This document shows, one piece after another, positions 1 through 6,392 of a stretch of DNA of 8,989 nucleotides. Each line of letters begins with the position of its first letter. Positions within the stretch are counted from its first letter, which is position 1. This DNA comes from an uncultured Neomegalonema sp. GTDB taxonomy: Bacteria > Pseudomonadota > Alphaproteobacteria > Rhodobacterales > Rhodobacteraceae. A model generated the notes under the pieces. It was not told the DNA's origin, made no database searches, and saw nothing but the letters and a program-made list of their open reading frames with translations. The translations under genes and the position numbers were made by a program. Where the stretch lies: contig CALDZQ010000300.1 in the NCBI GenBank assembly GCA_937944035.1, forward strand, positions 1 to 8,989, given 5' to 3'.

Positions 1-1
1 G

Positions 2-178
2 GCGCTGGCGGATGTCGGGATTTCGGAAGTGATGACCGTCGACATCAGCAACACGGCGTTCCCTTTTGCCGTGACGCGGGTGGTGGTTCCGGGGCTGGAG
101 GCGGCGCTGGAAGGACCGGACTCGGCGTATGTGCCCGGCGAGCGGGCCGCTGAACTGCTGATGGAGGGCGCATCGTGA
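2..178 (+). CDS. YcaO-domain protein, C-terminal fragment
   Basis: Only the last 58 codons are in the window; the gene begins upstream. YcaO enzymes use ATP to activate peptide backbone amides, giving azolines, thioamides or amidines depending on the partner protein. The visible end contains the stretch PFAVTRVVVPGLEAAL (codons about 20-35), which matches the conserved 'V.R.VVPGLE' segment near the end of YcaO domains. The chain ends shortly after with AAELLMEGAS and has no proline-rich (PxPxP) tail, the tail typical of azoline-forming cyclodehydratases. That fits a TfuA-partnered, thioamide-type YcaO. Its TGA stop (176-178) overlaps the GTG start of the TfuA-like gene (GTGA), so the two are translationally coupled. 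The ATP-binding residues lie outside the window, so the call rests on the C-terminal motif and the TfuA neighbour. Confidence 0.85.
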   Translation, partial: ALADVGISEVMTVDISNTAFPFAVTRVVVPGLEAALEGPDSAYVPGERAAELLMEGAS

Positions 179-933
179 AGACATGCGTGTTCTTGGGGCC
201 AAGCTTGCCACAGCGTGAGGCCGAAGCGATCTTGCCCGCAACCTATTTGCCGCCCGCACGGCGCGGCGATGTTTATGCGGCGGTTCATGCGCATCAACCT
301 GAGCGGATCGCGCTGATTGACGGGTATTTCGAGCAGGTTCCGGCCGTGTGGCACAAGGAACTGCTATGGGCGATGGATCAGGGGATCGGCCTCTACGGTG
401 CGGCAAGCATGGGCGCGCTTCGGGCGGCGGAGTTGGCGCAGTTCGGGATGGTCGGTGTGGGACGGGTTTTTGAAGCCTATCAATCGGGGCGGTTCACACC
501 GTTTGATGATGCTTTCGAGGATGATGATGAGGTGGCGGTTGTGCATGGCCCCGCCGAAATCGGCTATGCGGCATCAGACTCGATGGTCGATATGCGGGCC
601 ACGCTCGCGGCTGCGCGGGAGGCGGGCGTGATCGACACCGGAACGATGCACGCCATCGCCACTGCGGCGAAGGCGATGTTTTACAAACACCGTAGCTGGA
701 ACACAGCTTTAGCGGAAGCGAATGTGATAAATGTCACAGCGTCAGCCCTTAAAGAATGGTTGGTTGATAACCGTGTTGTACAGAAACGGCTCGACGCGGC
801 AGCGCTTTTGAGTCACCTTAAAGGCGAAAAAACTTTACAGTCACCGCCGCCATTCCGGTTCGAGCGGACTATCATCTGGGAGGATGCGGTAAAGCAATGG
901 CAAGCGCGGACTCCATCAGGCGGGACCATCTGA
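175..933 (+). CDS. TfuA-like protein, YcaO partner for thioamidation
   Basis: A 252-residue protein with the TfuA core domain. The diagnostic segments are ALIDGYF (residues 46-52), the VWHKE box (58-62), GAASMGALRAAEL (75-87), FGMVGVG (90-96) and the acidic DDDEVAV (116-122). TfuA was named from the trifolitoxin cluster. In methanogens and thiovarsolin-type clusters it works with YcaO to turn a backbone amide into a thioamide, with TfuA implicated in supplying sulfur. The start is a GTG at 175 overlapping the YcaO stop, preceded by a strong GGAGG (163-167) with 7-nt spacing. The 3' end overlaps the metallopeptidase gene by 37 nt. The length is normal for the family and no frameshift is seen. 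Activity on the downstream repeat protein is inferred from gene context. Confidence 0.92.
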   Translation: MKTCVFLGPSLPQREAEAILPATYLPPARRGDVYAAVHAHQPERIALIDGYFEQVPAVWHKELLWAMDQGIGLYGAASMGALRAAELAQFGMVGVGRVFEAYQSGRFTPFDDAFEDDDEVAVVHGPAEIGYAASDSMVDMRATLAAAREAGVIDTGTMHAIATAAKAMFYKHRSWNTALAEANVINVTASALKEWLVDNRVVQKRLDAAALLSHLKGEKTLQSPPPFRFERTIIWEDAVKQWQARTPSGGTI

Positions 934-2150
934 GCTTTTCGCTCGATGATGTTTATCGCCGTACCGGAACGCGCTTTGCCCTTTATGTGCAATCACCCGT
1001 ACTGACCGGATTCGGGGAGCCGCAGACGATTTGGGTGTCTTCGCCGCGTGGCTCGCTCGGCCCCGGCCCTTCGGACTGGCGCATGTATGCGCTGCAACCG
1101 ATCAAAAAAGACCATTACGAAGGCGAAGACGGACCTCCCTATCGCGGGAAAGTGGTCCCACCCCCCCTGCCCGACCGCTATGGCCATTTCGATCACCTCA
1201 AGCCCGCCGATCCCGCTTTTCAGTGCGCACATATGTTCGGGTCGGTGCGGCGGGTTTTGGATATTTGGGAAATGTATCTGGGCGGGCCGATCCCTTGGAG
1301 TTTCGCATTCACCAACCCGCGTCTTGAGCTGATCCCCTACGTGCCGTGGAACAACGCCCATTTCGGATGGGGGTTTATGGAATGCGGTGAGGGAAAAGAC
1401 GATCAGGGGGTCGAGCGCCCGTTCGCGCTGAATTTTGATGTGATCGCGCACGAGGCGGGACACGGATTGCTGTTCTCGATTGTCGGAATGCCGACGCCGG
1501 ACACGATGACAACGGCGTATCGCGGATTTCACGAATCCGCTTCCGATTGTGTTGCGATGGTTTCGGCGCTGCATTTTGACAGCTTTGTCGATCATGTGCT
1601 GGGCGTCTGTAAAGGCAATCTCTACGCGGAAAACGAGATGAACAGGATCGGGGAGCTTTCCAAAAGCCGCCAGATCAGGGACGCCTCGAATGCGACGAAG
1701 ATGAGCGATGTGGTGAGCCTTGATACACCCGCAAAGGACGTGACCGGCAAGCAGATTCATGCGTTGGGGCAGCCGCTGACCGGGGCGGTTTTCGATATTA
1801 TGCTCGAATTTTACCTTGATCGGCTGGTTGAAAAGAAGCTGGTCCCGGCCGACAAAATCGCCACGATCCGCACGGCAGCGATGCGTGATGTCTTGGATGC
1901 GACGGATATGGGTTTTGTCGAGCGCGCCTTTGCGGCGGACCCGGCGGGGTTTCGGGCGGCGTTGTGTGAGGCGCGGGATATGATCGGGTATCGGCTGGCC
2001 GAAAGCTGGCGCCGCCTGACGCCGCGCGGGTTCACGTATGCGACATTTGCGACAATGCTGAGCGAAGTGGATGCCGGTCTGAGCGGGATGCGGCATCGGC
2101 AGATGATCTTGGAGAGTTTCGAGTGGCGGGGGATTTCCGCGAACGTCTGA
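897..2150 (+). CDS. M4-like (gluzincin) zinc metallopeptidase of the RiPP cluster
   Basis: A 417-residue protein with a zinc site HEAGH (H185, E186, H189) in the context VIAHEAGHGLLFSIVG. It is followed 24 residues after H189 by the helix GFHESASDCVAM, with E213 as the likely third zinc ligand and D217 matching the conserved Asp of the M4 family (compare 'NEA.SD' of thermolysin). No signal peptide or membrane segment is evident, so it should act in the cytoplasm, unlike secreted thermolysins with their pre-pro region. The ATG at 897 lies inside the TfuA gene and has GGGAGG at 878-883, a rather long 13-nt spacing, consistent with coupled translation. The position between YcaO/TfuA and the repeat protein suggests that it removes the leader or cuts between repeated cores; that role is inferred. 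The exact peptidase family cannot be fixed by eye. Confidence 0.8.
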   Translation: MASADSIRRDHLSFSLDDVYRRTGTRFALYVQSPVLTGFGEPQTIWVSSPRGSLGPGPSDWRMYALQPIKKDHYEGEDGPPYRGKVVPPPLPDRYGHFDHLKPADPAFQCAHMFGSVRRVLDIWEMYLGGPIPWSFAFTNPRLELIPYVPWNNAHFGWGFMECGEGKDDQGVERPFALNFDVIAHEAGHGLLFSIVGMPTPDTMTTAYRGFHESASDCVAMVSALHFDSFVDHVLGVCKGNLYAENEMNRIGELSKSRQIRDASNATKMSDVVSLDTPAKDVTGKQIHALGQPLTGAVFDIMLEFYLDRLVEKKLVPADKIATIRTAAMRDVLDATDMGFVERAFAADPAGFRAALCEARDMIGYRLAESWRRLTPRGFTYATFATMLSEVDAGLSGMRHRQMILESFEWRGISANV

Positions 2151-2161
2151 ACAAGAATAGG

Positions 2162-2189
2162 TTGCACACTACTCGCCTTAGCGGATAGT
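2162..2189 (+). promoter_or_regulatory. Possible sigma70-type promoter for the precursor gene
   Basis: TTGCAC (2162-2167) and GATAGT (2184-2189, four of six matches to TATAAT) are separated by 16 nt in the 82-nt gap before the precursor ATG. Transcription from here would start near 2196, which would exclude the in-frame GTG at 2188 as a start codon and leave a leader of about 37 nt. A private promoter would let a substrate protein be made in excess of its enzymes. The -35 match is weak. Confidence 0.3.
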
Positions 2190-2195
2190 GTTTTT
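2166..2195 (+). terminator. Stem-loop plus T-tract between enzyme genes and precursor
   Basis: ACACTA (2166-2171) pairs with TAGTGT (2186-2191). After one C/A mismatch and a T-G wobble, CGC (2174-2176) pairs with GCG (2181-2183) around a CTTA loop. A run of T follows (2191-2195). It begins 15 nt after the metallopeptidase stop. It resembles an intrinsic terminator or attenuator limiting read-through into the precursor gene, or a 3'-end stabilising stem for the enzyme mRNA. The T-tract is short, so termination may be partial. It overlaps the promoter-like sequence listed separately, and both may function. Confidence 0.45.
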
Positions 2196-2232
2196 CAATT
2201 CTTCGATGAATATTGTATGGGGTGACTTAGTT

Positions 2233-3171
2233 ATGACGACCACAGCGCTGACACCAAGCCACAAACTGACGCTTTATGGCAAAACAATCGAAGCGGTATT
2301 CGGTGCAGGCGTCGTTCCGGCGACGCTGGCCGAAGGGAATACTGTTAAGAAGTCCATCAAAGATATTTCGCCACGCGGGTCGAAGAAATCAGCCACGACT
2401 GAAGATGGCGAATTCTTTGACGGTCACTTGGTTCAGGTGAGCGGGTATCGGTTTGGTGATGAAGACCGCCCGACTAAACTTGGCGCGCCCGTGATTATGC
2501 TGTTGGCGGGCGACCCTGAGGACGCGCATGGCGATGATGATGTCGCGGAGAAAGTGTTCCCGAAAGCGAAATATGTACGCTGGGCCGTCGAATTGGAAAC
2601 CGAGACCGTTATTTTCGACGTGGAAGAAGCGGATGTTGCCGACGCGCTGGGCTTTACGGATGCGCACGACGATGACGGGTTCGAGGACGCGGACTTTATG
2701 GAACCGCCGGAAACGGGTGACGGCTCCGGCTTTACGCTGCGCGGGGCGGACGGACGTTTGTACTACGTGCCGCAAGCGCTGGACGGGTTTGAGGTGATCG
2801 ACGATCAGGACCGCACACCGTTGATGGTGGCGACCGGGGTTGATCGCAGCGACCTGAAGGTCCGTGAAGTGTTCGATGATGGCGCGGGTGGCGAGATTCA
2901 GATGCGGGCGATGATGCAATCACGCGCTATGATGCAAAGCCGGGCAATGATGCAGTCGCGCGCTATGATGCAGAGCCGGGCAATGATGCAGTCACGCGCT
3001 ATGATGCAAAGCCGGGCAATGATGCAGTCACGCGCTATGATGCAGAGCCGGGCTATGATGCAATCACGCGCTATGATGCAGAGCCGGGCGATGATGCAAT
3101 CACGCGCTATGATGCAAAGCCGGGCCATGATGCAGTCCAACACGCATGACCACGATCACGACGAGGACTGA
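2233..3171 (+). CDS. Candidate multi-core RiPP precursor with 13 RAMMQS repeats
   Basis: A 312-residue protein not recognised as a named family. Residues 1-224 form a long, strongly acidic region with Asp/Glu clusters (for example DAHDDDGFEDADF). Residues 225-302 are 13 perfect tandem copies of RAMMQS. Residues 303-312 are the tail NTHDHDHDED. There is no cysteine, signal peptide or membrane segment. The ATG at 2233 is preferred because GGGGTGA (2219-2225) lies 7 nt upstream; in-frame GTG 2188 and ATG 2206 lack a good site and fall in or next to the stem-loop. Standing last in a YcaO-TfuA-peptidase cluster and having identical repeats, it looks like a precursor with many core peptides, as in the repeat precursor of thiovarsolins. 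Without cysteine, thiazoline chemistry is excluded; thioamides are expected from the TfuA partner. A leader of about 224 residues is unusually long and may be a folded domain. A structural repeat protein that is not modified remains possible. Confidence 0.8.
   Translation: MTTTALTPSHKLTLYGKTIEAVFGAGVVPATLAEGNTVKKSIKDISPRGSKKSATTEDGEFFDGHLVQVSGYRFGDEDRPTKLGAPVIMLLAGDPEDAHGDDDVAEKVFPKAKYVRWAVELETETVIFDVEEADVADALGFTDAHDDDGFEDADFMEPPETGDGSGFTLRGADGRLYYVPQALDGFEVIDDQDRTPLMVATGVDRSDLKVREVFDDGAGGEIQMRAMMQSRAMMQSRAMMQSRAMMQSRAMMQSRAMMQSRAMMQSRAMMQSRAMMQSRAMMQSRAMMQSRAMMQSRAMMQSNTHDHDHDED
2905..3138 (+). repeat. 13 x 18-bp in-frame tandem repeat (RAMMQS), 36-bp higher order
   Basis: Thirteen contiguous 18-bp units each encode Arg-Ala-Met-Met-Gln-Ser with no amino-acid change. 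At DNA level the units alternate: odd units use CGG for Arg and TCN for Ser, even units use CGC for Arg and AGC for Ser. The true period is therefore 36 bp, present 6.5 times. Ala and Gln codons vary further (GCG/GCT/GCA/GCC, CAA/CAG). The residues just before the array (EIQM) may be a decayed unit. The array ends where the next Arg is replaced by Asn (AAC at 3139). Confidence 0.97.
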
Positions 3172-3181
3172 CGATACCCTT

Positions 3182-3212
3182 CTCAAGTGTCCGTCTGAGG
3201 CGGGCGCTTGAG
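3182..3212 (+). terminator. 12-bp stem-loop after the precursor gene
   Basis: The arm at 3182-3193 (CTCAAGTGTCCG) pairs with 3201-3212 (CGGGCGCTTGAG) around a 7-nt loop. In plus-strand RNA all 12 pairs form (two are U-G wobbles). In minus-strand RNA the same two positions become A-C mismatches. The structure thus favours the precursor transcript, 10 nt after its stop, although it lies over the 3' end of the convergent gene. No T-tract follows, so it may be a rho-aided terminator or a 3'-end protecting stem. Confidence 0.45.
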
Positions 3213-3659
3213 CACGGGGGATTTCGCCTCCCTCAACTGCCGCGTGGTGTGGAACAAACGCCAAGCGAGGTCGCGCATGATCTGTACCGCAAGATCGGGA
3301 AATTCCCGCACGAGGCGCAGAAACAACTCCTTCTCAATCTCCAAAGCATCCACAGAACCAACCGCCCGCACCGTTGCGGTCCTTGGCGCGTCGGTCAGGA
3401 TGGCGAGTTCACCCACAAAATCATTGGTTGCGATCGCCGCAATCTCCATCGGGCCGTAATCGGTATCGATGATGACAGCCGCCGAACCGGACAGGATGAC
3501 GAAGGTTGTATCGCCCGGATCGCCCTCGCGGCACAGAAGATCCCCGTCATCAAAAGTCACGCGGCGGCTGGTGAAAGCGAGCAGCTTCAGTTGGGACGGG
3601 CCGAGCGGCTTGAACAGCGGGACTTTGGCCAGCACCGCGATTTCATCTTTCAGACCCAT
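3183..3659 (-). CDS. Cyclic-nucleotide-binding domain protein, stand-alone
   Basis: A 158-residue protein consisting almost entirely of one cNMP-binding (CAP-type) domain. It opens with VPLFKPLGPSQLKLLA (residues 13-28), the usual domain start, and has a beta-barrel with EGDPGDTTFVILSGSA (45-60). The phosphate-binding cassette is intact, F81-V-G-E-L-A-I-L with E84, then R93-T-A-T. That arrangement normally binds cAMP or cGMP. There is no helix-turn-helix, so it is not a Crp/Fnr transcription factor. An excellent GGAAGGAG (complement of 3668-3675) sits 8 nt before the ATG, inside the end of the upstream ABC gene, and the reading frames overlap by 10 nt. It is therefore probably co-translated with the transporter and may regulate it, which is inferred from the gene pairing. 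The tail (about 145-158) is basic and proline-rich. Confidence 0.88.
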   Translation of the reverse strand: MGLKDEIAVLAKVPLFKPLGPSQLKLLAFTSRRVTFDDGDLLCREGDPGDTTFVILSGSAAVIIDTDYGPMEIAAIATNDFVGELAILTDAPRTATVRAVGSVDALEIEKELFLRLVREFPDLAVQIMRDLAWRLFHTTRQLREAKSPVLKRPPQTDT

Positions 3660-6244
3660 GAGACAGGCTCCTTCCCGACGGCAGAGATCTGTGAACGCGC
3701 ACCCTCTTTCGCCAGTCGGGGTCCATCAAAATGGATGTGACGTGCATTCGCAAGGGTGAATATATCAGAACTTGAGGCGATGTATAATCCGGCAGCGCCG
3801 CGCAGGGCGGTGATGTTGCCGATAATCCGTGACTGGACCTCATCCCCGAAGCCTGACAGCGCGTTGTCGAGCAGCAGGAGATCCGGCCGACGCATGATGG
3901 CGCGCGCGATGGCGAGGAGTTGGCGCTGGTTGGCGGAGAGCAGGCGTCCACCGCTGCCGACCTTGAATGACAACCCCGCCTCCAGCACGACGGGCAGAAG
4001 TCCCTCCGCTTCGAGGACGGTGCGGATCAGCGCCTCGATCCGGCTGCGGGCTTTTGCTTTGTACTCGGCGATTCTGCCGAAAAGGATGTCGTCGATCAGC
4101 CTTGCGCCCTTCGTTGGTGCGTTTGCCGTGTAAAAATTGATGGCGTCAGGCATATCCGTCCCGACCGCGATGCGGAACCGCTGTCGGGCGCGGATCAGGG
4201 TGGTCCGGTCGGCATCGTTCAGCAGATCAAGCCGATGCCTGCTTTCGCTGTATTTGAGAGCGAGATCCAGCAGGCGGGTGTTGTCGGCATCGGTTTTTCT
4301 CTCCCGTGACAGGATCGCTTTGATCTCCGGCAGATCATCGCCGGAGACAAAGCTGAACTGCTCGATCAAGGCGTTATCCGGTGAAACATCGCCGAAGATT
4401 TCGACCATGAACGCCGCAATCTCAGCGCCGATCCCGACCAGCCGCTGTTCCAGATTTTCAGCGCGCAGGACGCGGCGCAGGACGGGGTTTTGAGAGATCG
4501 CACCTGAATGGAAATCAGGGCGGGCGGGAAAGCCGAAGATCAGGTTTTCGGCAATCGAGGCGTTGTGGTTGTAAGCGGCCGCGTCGAAGGGTTCGAGAAG
4601 ATCGTCCAGATTATCCGCTTTTAATCGCGCCGCAATCGCGCGGCGGGCTTGCAGCAAACGCCCGGCATCGACGCCGTCCCTTATCGGCTGTAGCAAGCCC
4701 CATCGGTAGAGGTCTTCATCAAGGGTGACGGCATGTAAGACTTCCAGCATACGCGCGCGCAAAGCCTGCGGGCCATCGGCTCCGGCGCGGTGGTAATCGA
4801 TCCAACCGCTTTCATCCGGGCTGTGGCGCATCAAGCCGTAAGCCAGCACATCGAAGACGCTGCCATCGGCCAGATAAGCGGATTTCCCGACATAGGGAAT
4901 GTGAAACGCTGTCGACGGATGAGCGGACCAAGATGTGCCGCCGAGCCGGATGTCGCCGCCGTCAATATTCTCCAACCCCGCAATCGCGGTCAGCAATGCC
5001 GATGCGCCATCTCCTGAGAAAACGACGGTTCCGGCGGTCTGCAAATCGAGCGAAACATGGTTGAGCAAAGGCGTATCGGCGGCGTCGAGAATGGTCAGAT
5101 CCCTGATCGCGATCGCGTCGCCGGGGGGCGCATCCGGCGGCGCGCTGAGCGTAGCCTCCTCCAGCAATCCGGCGGGCGAGAATTGGGAGATGACCTGTTC
5201 GTATTTCATCTGCGTGTCGAGACGGCGTTGATCCCAGTCGATCAGCTCCTTCATCGGGCCGGGAAGCTCTTTGTAAGCGACGATCACAGCGAGGAGCTGG
5301 CCGACATTAAGCGTGCCTTGGATGGCGAAATAGCCGCCGACAAGAAAGAACAGGAACGGTGTGAGCTGTGAGAGCAGGTTGTTGACGAACTTGACCATGA
5401 ACTTCTTGCGGAACAAGGCGAAGCGGATGTCGAAAATCCGCTCCAGGCGTCCGGCGATTTCGGCGCGTTCGTAGGAGAAAGTCCGGTTGGAGCGTATCTC
5501 GGCGATGCCATCCACCAGATCGCCCACCCGCCCCGCCAAGCTGCGCGCCACAAGCTGTCGCTCGCGGCTGAGGTGCAGGATCGGGGCGCGCATTTTGGGG
5601 ATGAGGAAGGTTTGGATCAGGGCAATGCCGCCCGCGAGGAGGCCGAGCCAGATGTTTTGCAGCAGGATGAACAACAGCGCCGTGGCCGCCTGGCCGCCTA
5701 GAAAAACCGGCTGCACATAAGCGTCACCGATAAAGCCGCCCAAAGGCTCGACCTCGTCCTTGACCATCGTGGCCAGTTCGGGGGCTTTGGCAGTGCGGAA
5801 ATGGCGGAGCGGGAAGCGCAGGATGCGGCTGACGAGAGTGAGGCGCAACTGGCGGAGCAGGCGCTCGCCAAGGCGGCCTTTGGCTGTGTTGATGCGCAGT
5901 TTGAACAGACCGTTGAGGATAACAAGCGCGAGGAACAGGAAGCTCATCACAACCAGAAACGGAACGCGCTCAAGGTCAAAACCGTTGAAAAGATTTACCG
6001 TTTCGCCCCACCACAGGTCGGACCACGGCAGGTCTATTTGCAAGACGCGGCGGGTATCTGCGGACTGAAATGCCGTGCCTTCAATCGCTTCGTTGACGAT
6101 GGTTCGGGGCAGATCGAGGCCGATAAAATAGATCGGGAGAGAGGCCAGAACGAGCAAGAGAATCAGGATTTGATCGCGCCAGCTGTGCCGCCAGATATAG
6201 CGGAACATGCGCGGTTCCAGGTGATCCTGCTGCGGGTGATTCAT
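3650..6244 (-). CDS. ABC transporter subunit with expanded, degenerate ATPase domain
   Basis: An 864-residue membrane protein, well above the roughly 600 residues usual for a fused permease-ATPase half-transporter. Residues about 20-350 form the exporter-type membrane domain, with hydrophobic segments near 25-45, 93-113, 185-215 and 293-325. Residues about 376-864 resemble an ABC ATPase domain, but every key motif is altered. The P-loop reads FSGDGASALL (409-418) without the catalytic lysine. The Q-loop position has K454. The signature is LSANQRQ (769-775). Walker B is LLLLDN (789-794) with N794 in place of the catalytic Glu. SSSD (824-827) stands where the switch His is expected. About 265 extra residues (roughly 475-740) lie between the Q-loop and signature regions. 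No strong Shine-Dalgarno precedes the ATG at 6244; ATG at residue 13 is an alternative start. The substrate is unknown. It is probably co-expressed with the cyclic-nucleotide-binding gene downstream. Confidence 0.85.
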   Translation of the reverse strand: MNHPQQDHLEPRMFRYIWRHSWRDQILILLLVLASLPIYFIGLDLPRTIVNEAIEGTAFQSADTRRVLQIDLPWSDLWWGETVNLFNGFDLERVPFLVVMSFLFLALVILNGLFKLRINTAKGRLGERLLRQLRLTLVSRILRFPLRHFRTAKAPELATMVKDEVEPLGGFIGDAYVQPVFLGGQAATALLFILLQNIWLGLLAGGIALIQTFLIPKMRAPILHLSRERQLVARSLAGRVGDLVDGIAEIRSNRTFSYERAEIAGRLERIFDIRFALFRKKFMVKFVNNLLSQLTPFLFFLVGGYFAIQGTLNVGQLLAVIVAYKELPGPMKELIDWDQRRLDTQMKYEQVISQFSPAGLLEEATLSAPPDAPPGDAIAIRDLTILDAADTPLLNHVSLDLQTAGTVVFSGDGASALLTAIAGLENIDGGDIRLGGTSWSAHPSTAFHIPYVGKSAYLADGSVFDVLAYGLMRHSPDESGWIDYHRAGADGPQALRARMLEVLHAVTLDEDLYRWGLLQPIRDGVDAGRLLQARRAIAARLKADNLDDLLEPFDAAAYNHNASIAENLIFGFPARPDFHSGAISQNPVLRRVLRAENLEQRLVGIGAEIAAFMVEIFGDVSPDNALIEQFSFVSGDDLPEIKAILSRERKTDADNTRLLDLALKYSESRHRLDLLNDADRTTLIRARQRFRIAVGTDMPDAINFYTANAPTKGARLIDDILFGRIAEYKAKARSRIEALIRTVLEAEGLLPVVLEAGLSFKVGSGGRLLSANQRQLLAIARAIMRRPDLLLLDNALSGFGDEVQSRIIGNITALRGAAGLYIASSSDIFTLANARHIHFDGPRLAKEGARSQISAVGKEPVSWV

Positions 6245-6333
6245 GCGTAAAGGGTATCTAAAACCAGATATTCACGCAAAGGATGAATGCGGTAGGCAGG
6301 CGAACGAAATACGCGTTCGGATTGGTCGTGCGC

Positions 6334-6362
6334 TTGACAGTCACTCGAAAATATCCCTTAAT
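6334..6362 (+). promoter_or_regulatory. Sigma70-type promoter for the 214-residue membrane protein gene
   Basis: A perfect TTGACA (6334-6339) is followed after 17 nt by CTTAAT (6357-6362, four of six matches to TATAAT). Transcription would start near 6369, about 24 nt before the ATG at 6393. This also argues against any start at or near 6243 for that gene. It is the best promoter match in the window. Confidence 0.6.
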
Positions 6363-6392
6363 GTTCATGTTTTATCACATGAGTGGCACTGT

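Noticed and set aside
993..2096. Long minus-strand open frame (367 codons) opposite the metallopeptidase
   Set aside because: The plus strand carries the HEAGH and ESASD motifs and the operon overlaps. The minus-strand peptide is Arg/His-rich and featureless.
2188..2232. Upstream in-frame starts (GTG 2188, ATG 2206) for the precursor gene
   Set aside because: GTG 2188 lies inside the stem-loop and the proposed promoter, and neither has a convincing ribosome binding site. ATG 2233 has GGGGTGA 7 nt upstream.
2905..3138. Regular repeats resembling a CRISPR array
   Set aside because: The units are contiguous 18-mers with no spacers and encode an in-frame peptide repeat.
2898..3143. Open frame on the minus strand across the repeat (IIARDC-type periodic peptide)
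   Set aside because: It is a by-product of the 18-bp periodicity: a stop-free unit stays stop-free when repeated. It has no ribosome binding site and no recognisable sequence.
6243..6392. 50-codon N-terminal extension of the 214-residue membrane protein
   Set aside because: It would begin inside the ABC gene and cover the TTGACA promoter. The peptide is unlike a conserved domain, and ATG 6393 has better context.
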